Below, piece after piece: positions 58,123 through 64,000 of a stretch of DNA of 64,000 nt. Position numbers and translations under genes: made by a program. The stretch is from Rosa chinensis (taxonomy: Eukaryota > Streptophyta > Magnoliopsida > Rosales > Rosaceae), in NCBI RefSeq assembly GCF_002994745.2, contig NC_037090.1, positions 39,613,001-39,677,000 on the forward strand, written 5' to 3'. The notes below the pieces were generated by a model, which saw only the letters and a program-made list of their open reading frames with translations, searched no databases and had not been told where the DNA came from. Positions within the stretch are counted from its first letter, which is position 1, and the number at the start of each line of letters is the position of its first letter.

Positions 58123-60440
58123 TGGACACCCAAACTTATTCCATTCTAAATCAAGGTGCTCAAAACACAAATGACACCTAATATCACAATAAAGTGAGTG
58201 TCAATTTAAACCCTGTATAGAATTGTAGTATGAGTAAGTAGGGTATCGTTCTAAGTCGGGATTGGAGTATATTTCATGTCAAAAATGTTAAACAGATTAG
58301 TATTATTCACAAAATATAAACAAAAATAAAACAAAGTATATAATTACAAAAATTACAAGATAAGGGGATTTATAAGAATTTGTATTTAAATCTAACTACT
58401 AAATATGATACAAGTGATCGATAAATCATGAATCAAGGAAAAGATGGATGGATAAGATGCAAGATGTAGTTATCAACCATTAACATGAAAACAGAATATC
58501 AAATCATAAATCACGAATCAACATACAATGAATATAGAAATCAATCAAGAACAGAGATGAACGCATACAAAGTCCTTATTATTTCCCTTAATTAGATTAA
58601 CTAGATAAACGCACCATAATTAATCCTATTAATCATGCAAAGCTAGTGAATTCTCTAACAAAACATAATTAATGCATTAAGAACTTGTGGAAGTTTGATT
58701 GATTTAAGCAAAGACAACAAGTTAGAACGCTAATCTTATCATGCAAAGCTCATTGTTGATTTACCTACGGAATTATAGGTTTTCCACTTAAGCAATTAAG
58801 ACTTAGAACGCTAGCATATCTTAATTTGGATTCAATTACATGCAAATCTTAATTGTTTCGAACCAACTAAGATAAACACATAAAATGTGGGATTAAAGCA
58901 CAAAATCAACAAACAATCATCATCACATAGAGATATCGCAATTTATAATCTAAAAATCCTAAAACGTTTATCATGCTTCATGGTTATAGAAAACTAAACA
59001 TCAATACATAAACTTTATTCTCATAAATATTCGAAACATCCATTTAAAACAAGAATCTAGAACGCTAGTATAATTATTTTTAAAGTTACAAAACAAAGAA
59101 AGCAAAAACAAAAGATAGAATGACATAGTTACACTTTTGAAGACCTTCAAGAATGCAAGATGATCTTCAAAAGGATGGAGGACGTTGATGATGACTACGG
59201 CAAGGAGGTGGAGATGCTTCATGGCCTCAATGCTTGAACAATGGAGCTGGATCGAAATTTAGAGAGTAAAGGGAGAGGAATTGCGTTTTGATTCTGGGTC
59301 TGATGATATTTTTGAGTTGTGGAAGGGATGAACGTGTATGGAGGGAGAGAGATGGCTGAATGGAGTGAAGGAATATGTCAAAAACGTCCAACATAGGTGT
59401 GTATATATAGAGGAAGCTTTAGACGTCAAACCCTAGCTCTAGCTCCTTCTTCAATTCTGATTCATTTTCCTTCTTTGTGTTGATGTAGATTTCTTCTTGA
59501 ATTTTCTCATTGGTCAACATCATCATGGCTGCAATATATCCTCAAAATCGGATCAAATATGGAGTAGAGACCTTCCCAAACTCGTCCCAAAAGATATTCA
59601 CGTCCAAACTCTCCTTATTCGCATAAAATCAATTTCCGGGAAGATTGACCTTCGTGTATTAAATTGGCCATAACTTTTTCTAGAAAATTGATATTGATGA
59701 ACCGTAAAATGCCCTGGAAACTAGACATCCGTAGGTTTCCAACCATATAAAGATCATAATTTTCTTAGTTCTGAGCTGTCCTTAGGACTCTGTCGAAGTT
59801 GACTGATCTGCACAAGCAGATTCCTAAAAACTCTCCCTTTTTGGGATTTCCGAAATCTTCTTGAATATTCTGTATTTTTGATGGTTAAAACCAAATAGAA
59901 TTGATTTAGGATTTCTCCAAGACGTCAAGAAGGGTCTAGAAACTCATGTGCAAGTCACATGCTTCAATCTTTGGGCCGGGCTTTGAAATTGACTTCTCAA
60001 TTGGACAATTTCAAAGCCCATTCTTCAATTGCCGAAATTTCTTCAATATTCTAGAACATTCTTGAACTATCTTGAGTCGTCTTCAAGACACAGCATCTCC
60101 TAGTCTCACCAGGTCTCCTAGCAGCATCAGGACTGCTAGTGTGATCAGTTTTCCTAGTCCAATTGGGACTCTGTCATTTCTTCATTTCCGAACACCATTT
60201 TTCCGAGCTCACTCCTAGTTTCATTAGGATTCCTACTTTAACTGGGATTCATTTTCCTGGTAGGATTAGGAAAGCTTCAGTTCTCCATTTCTGATCATTT
60301 ATGCGTCTCATTTCCTCCTTGCCTTCATTTTCAACTCAAAAGTACCTAAAAACAAAAACTAAGTTAGAAATGACATTGTTAAGGAAATAACTAAGTAAAA
60401 TATAGAGAGAAATGTACTAAAAACATTGTAAATATTAGTC
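58123..60440 (-). repeat. Antisense relative of the 2.1-kb element at 38569
   Basis: Read on the minus strand, it begins near 60440 with a block including TTACTTAGTTATTTCCTT and ends with AATCCCGACTTAGAACGAT, CCCTACTTACTCATACT, matching the order of 38569-40689. A candidate duplication TATTA (58118-58122 and 60433-60437) would give ends TGGACACC...TGTAAA, one base off the usual CA. Boundaries are tentative. No coding frame (59001-59222 is not protein-like). Confidence 0.5.
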
Positions 60441-61811
60441 CGATCACACAACTTGACCTTTTCCAAAGCTTCAGGAACCATTACAAAACAAACTGCCTTT
60501 GCACACTTTCAGTTCACATCCAAGTACTTAACATCACAAAATCAATTTATCAATGAATCCAAATTTTCTCTCCAAGTCAAAATATACTCCAGCTTACATA
60601 CTATAACAATTTGGTAAGCTCAACTTGAATTCACCATAAACATACAACCATGCAACCAACTTCCAGGAGTTAACTACACAAGACAAATCTCATAACTTTC
60701 AACAAAACCCGACTCACCTTGTAACCGAACCAGATCAAATTGGAATCCCGAATAACAGTATGCACTTAGACGAAGAACACAGCAGCTTGGACAGATTCTC
60801 TCTATTTGCTCACCTTTTCCACCACTCCACCAATTCTGAAATCAAACACATTCATACATCATTTCTCACTTCAATACATCTAAGTGAATCAGAAATGGTC
60901 CCAAGGAAGCCCGAAACCACCACCCCAGATGGTGGTGCCGGCGGTAGCAGGAAACATCCAAGACACAATTCCTCAAAACTAACCAAATTGAAGAACTACT
61001 TACCCAGACTTGTAGGGCTAAAAGAAGTGACCGTCTTTCTTATGCCAAGCAAGCCCAGAAGTGCCGGAAGATTTGCCGGAATCAAAGAACACGACAAAGC
61101 CATAGCTACCCAGAAACGTAAACCATCAAAACTTAATCCAAATCAAAAACTAATTGCACAGACGGGTAGAGGAAGACGAGAGGAGGAATTTCCATACCGA
61201 ATGCAGTCCAAATGGTGGCCGAAAATCGCAGAAATTCGCCGGAGCAGTCAAACCTTCTCACCGTCGATTCTCCCTCCTCGCCGGGTGCATGGGCGATTCG
61301 AGAATGCATACGTGACGACGATGACGAGAGGAAGAGATCAGTGGTCGTGCATCGTCGATCGGTGGCAAGACGGCCTCACTCTTGTAGGGTTTCTCTCTTG
61401 GGTCGCGGTTGTCTCCGGGTCAGAGAGCTCTGATGCTCTCTCGAGTTTTCTGGGAGCAATCGATCACGATCCTTAATCTGATCAAGGGTATTTATAACCC
61501 CAAGCTCAATCTATTTTAATGGCTAGGATGAAGCGATGGATTTATGGATGGTTAGGATTACACCGCAGAAATTTCTATTTCTTTAATTCATTTTCAAAAA
61601 TCCCACAACTTCAGAAAATGGTTATAGATATCTCGGGTATCCGAAAAATCCTCCGAAAATTCCCACTAACTCGTCGAGTCGTGTAATTTATCATTCAATC
61701 CTTAAATCGAGGATTTTACCTTATAAAAATTTCTGAAAATTTTCTCGAGCGCTTGGATGATTATCGAGATCGTTGAATAATCTATTGTACGATCTTCACT
61801 AAGCTTGACAC
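60441..61811. repeat. LTR-like DNA adjoining truncated gypsy pol
   Basis: It resembles 19.85-20.77 kb in order and motifs (CGCCGGAGCAG, TCGGGTATCCGAAAAAT, TTCTCGAGCGC). The long open frame 60760-61476 (238 codons) is basic and low in recognisable structure and probably arises by chance in LTR DNA. The join to pol at about 61812 lacks gag and protease, so a deletion occurred. Confidence 0.4.
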
Positions 61812-64000
61812 ATTTTTTCGGGGCGCACATTTCGAAGTCCAGAAAACAGGAAATTACTTTCCGTGGTGAACATAATATTCTCTCCTCTTGCCTGATTTCG
61901 GCCTTATCAGCTGAAAAGCTTTTGAATAATGGCTGTCAGGCTTACTTGGCACACATAGTGGATACAAGGAGGGAGGTGTTGAGTATTGAGGATATCCCTG
62001 TGGTTAGGAAGTTTCCGGATGTGTTTCCTGATGAACTACCTGGCTTACTCTAGTAAGAGAGATAGATTTCACTATTGATTCGCTTCCTAGTACGACACCT
62101 ATATCTCAGGCACCCTACCGAATGGCCCCAGCTGAATTAAAGGAGTTAAAGACTCAGTTACAAGAGCTGTTGGACAAAGGTTTCATTCGACCAAGCGTAT
62201 CTCCTTGGGGTGCCCCAGTGCTTTTTGTTAAGAAGAAGGATGGCACCTTGAGATTGTGTATTGATTACAGAAAATTGAATAAAGTCACAGTGAAGAACAA
62301 GTATCCTTTACCGCGAATTGATGATTTGTTTGATCTATTGCTGGGTGCTAAGGTCATTTCAAAAATTGACCTGAGGTCAGGTTATCATCAGTTACGGATA
62401 AGAGAGTCTGACATACCCAAGACCGCCTTTCGATCACGTTATGGTTAGTACGAGTTTGAAGTAATGCCGTTCGGATTGACCAATGCTCTTGGGTTTTTAT
62501 GGATCTCATGAATCGGGTTTTCCGTCCGTACCTGAACCGTTTCATGATTGTGTTAATTGATGATATTTTGGTCTACTCTGAGAGTGATGAACTTCATGTT
62601 AAGCACTTGAAGCTAGTGCTTTGGACTTTGAGGGAGGCTAAACTATATGCTAAGTTGAGTAAGTGTGAATTCTGGCTTAACAGCATAGGATTCTTGGGTC
62701 ATGTGGTTTCAGCTGAAGGTATTAGTGTAGACCCTCAAAAGGTGGAAGCGGTTTTGAACTAGGGAAGACCTACCACTGTGACAGAGATTCGTAGTTTCTT
62801 AGGTTTGGCAGGCTACTATCAACGGTTCATTCAGGACTTTTCTAGGCTTGCAGCTCCTCTTACTAAATTGACCAGAAAGGGTGCTAAATTTGTTTGATCA
62901 GAGGAGTGTGAACAAAGTTTCCAAGAACTCAAGAGACGTTTAACTAGTGTCCCAGTTCTGGCGTTACCTGATGATAGCAAGGAGTATGTGATTTACAGTG
63001 ATGCCTCAAGACAAGGCCCGGGTTTTGTGTTAATGCAGCATGGAAATGTGATTGCCTATGCTTCTAGGTAGTTGAAACCTCATGAAATGAACCATCCAAC
63101 TCATGACCTTGAGCTTGCTTCCGTGGTACTTGCACTTAAGTTGTAGAGACATTATCTTTATGGGCCTTGATGCCAGATTTTTATGGATCATAAAAGTCTC
63201 CAACATCTACTTACTCAAAGGGATTTAAATTTAAGGCAAAAGAGGTGGTTGGAGTTGATTAAGGATTATGATTGTACTATTGAGTATCATACAGGAAGGG
63301 CCAATGTGGTGGCTGATGCACTTAGTCGGAAGCCCTTTAGCTCTTTAGCCCATTTGAGGGCAGTTTGAGTTCCCCCACTTTATGAATTGCGAGCTACGGG
63401 GGTTAATATGACATTTGAGAAAGAATCTGGAGCGTTGATAGCTAGCTTCCATGTGAGACCAATTCTCATTGACCAAGTACGGGAGGCACAAGATGATGAT
63501 GAATACATGAAATAATTAAACGAAGCAGTGAATATCGGTACTAGAGCGGACTTTACTATTAAAAGGGATGGAGCCTTAATGTTTGGGAATAGAATATGTG
63601 TTCCTAATCTTGATGATATTAAGCGAGAAATTTTGGAAGAGGCTCATAGTTCTGCTTATGCCATGCATCCTGGCGGTACTAAAATGTACCGAACTTTAAG
63701 AGAATACTATTGGTGGCCAAATATGAAGAGGGAAATTGCAGCATATGTGAGTAGGTGCTTGGTGTGCCAATAGGTAAAAGCCAAAAGATAGAAGCCTTCG
63801 GGATTGCTACTGCCGTTGCAAATTTCGGAGTGCAAGTGGGAGCATGTCACCATGGATTTTGTTTCTGGTCTTCCACGAACTCGTAGTGGTCATGGTAGTA
63901 TTTGGGTGATTGTGGATCGACTTACTAAGTCTGCTCATTTCTTACTAGTCAGCAAGACTTACGGGATGGACAAGTTGGAGGAACTTTATGTGAATAAAAT
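61812..64000 (+). pseudogene. Ty3/gypsy pol (RT, RNase H, integrase), decayed, runs off window
   Basis: It starts in the protease-RT spacer (ITFRGEHNILSSCLISAL), typical of Tekay/Del chromoviruses. RT follows with [35 protein letters not shown] and the catalytic motif LIDDILVYS (62555-62581; usually FIDD). RNase H (63000-63360) has VIYSDASRQGP, and integrase has HPGGTKMYRTLREYYWWP with CLVCQ, then the core beginning TMDFVSGLP. Stops lie at 62051, 62446, 62760, 62895, 63069, 63144, 63168, 63366 and 63771, plus a frameshift near 62488. Most stops replace Trp or Gln codons. Confidence 0.9.

Noticed and set aside
60760..61476. 238-codon plus-strand open frame
   Set aside because: It lies in DNA resembling an LTR (related to 19.85-20.77 kb), is very basic, overlaps another open frame (61212-61433) and shows no recognisable domain or splice structure.

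Overview
This window is plant nuclear DNA, almost certainly from a eudicot and probably from the rose family (Rosaceae). The family assignment rests on one intact gene, an R2R3-MYB of the anthocyanin-regulating subgroup 6 that closely resembles the MYB10-type genes of apple, strawberry and rose. The genus cannot be fixed from sequence alone. The rest is largely nested transposable elements, gene fragments and satellite-like repeats. I saw no bacterial-type operons and no CRISPR array. I found no tRNA or rRNA gene by eye, although a tRNA scan was not possible.

Layout. 1-884: edge of a host locus with a possible minus-strand first exon. 885-8948: a complete chromodomain-bearing Ty3/gypsy element with 320-bp LTRs, split inside reverse transcriptase by a 2.6-kb solo LTR (3642-6283). 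9142-9969: an 828-bp TAA-flanked inverted-repeat DNA element. 10124-15465: a pol-less Sirevirus-like Ty1/copia element on the minus strand, flanked by an unusual 70-bp direct duplication. 16755-19509: a second solo LTR of the 2.6-kb family. 19.8-20.77 kb: an LTR-like remnant. 20.77-25.83 kb: a tandem array of about ten units of about 0.51 kb.

26.3-32.2 kb is the host gene island. It holds a possible SRO-like exon fragment (minus strand), the three-exon MYB gene (27673-29442) and, 2.3 kb downstream, a broken exon-3 copy of that gene. 32.7-44.7 kb: a 5'-truncated autonomous-type Sirevirus-like element (gag, protease, integrase, RT, RNase H, env-like ORF, 3' LTR), itself interrupted by a foldback element, a TRIM and a 2.1-kb solo-LTR-like element. 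44.7-48.4 kb: an Athila/Tat-type gypsy remnant (PBS and decayed gag) with a LINE tail inserted. 48.8-51.1 kb: a nardilysin-like (M16 peptidase) gene fragment joined to an unrelated first exon.

53-57.2 kb: exon-like pieces ending in a large (1.03-1.05 kb arms, 140-bp spacer) inverted repeat, suited to forming double-stranded RNA. 57.2-60.4 kb: an LTR fragment, a MITE with nested inverted repeats and an antisense relative of the 2.1-kb element. 60.4-64.0 kb: LTR-like DNA, then a heavily mutated gypsy pol that runs off the window.

Only the MYB gene looks like a functional gene. The elements give a relative history. Within the chromovirus, the solo LTR came after it. Within the large Sirevirus-like element, the TRIM, foldback and 2.1-kb element came after it. 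The gag-only Sirevirus-like copy has LTRs about 1.2 percent different, so it moved recently and must have used enzymes supplied in trans.
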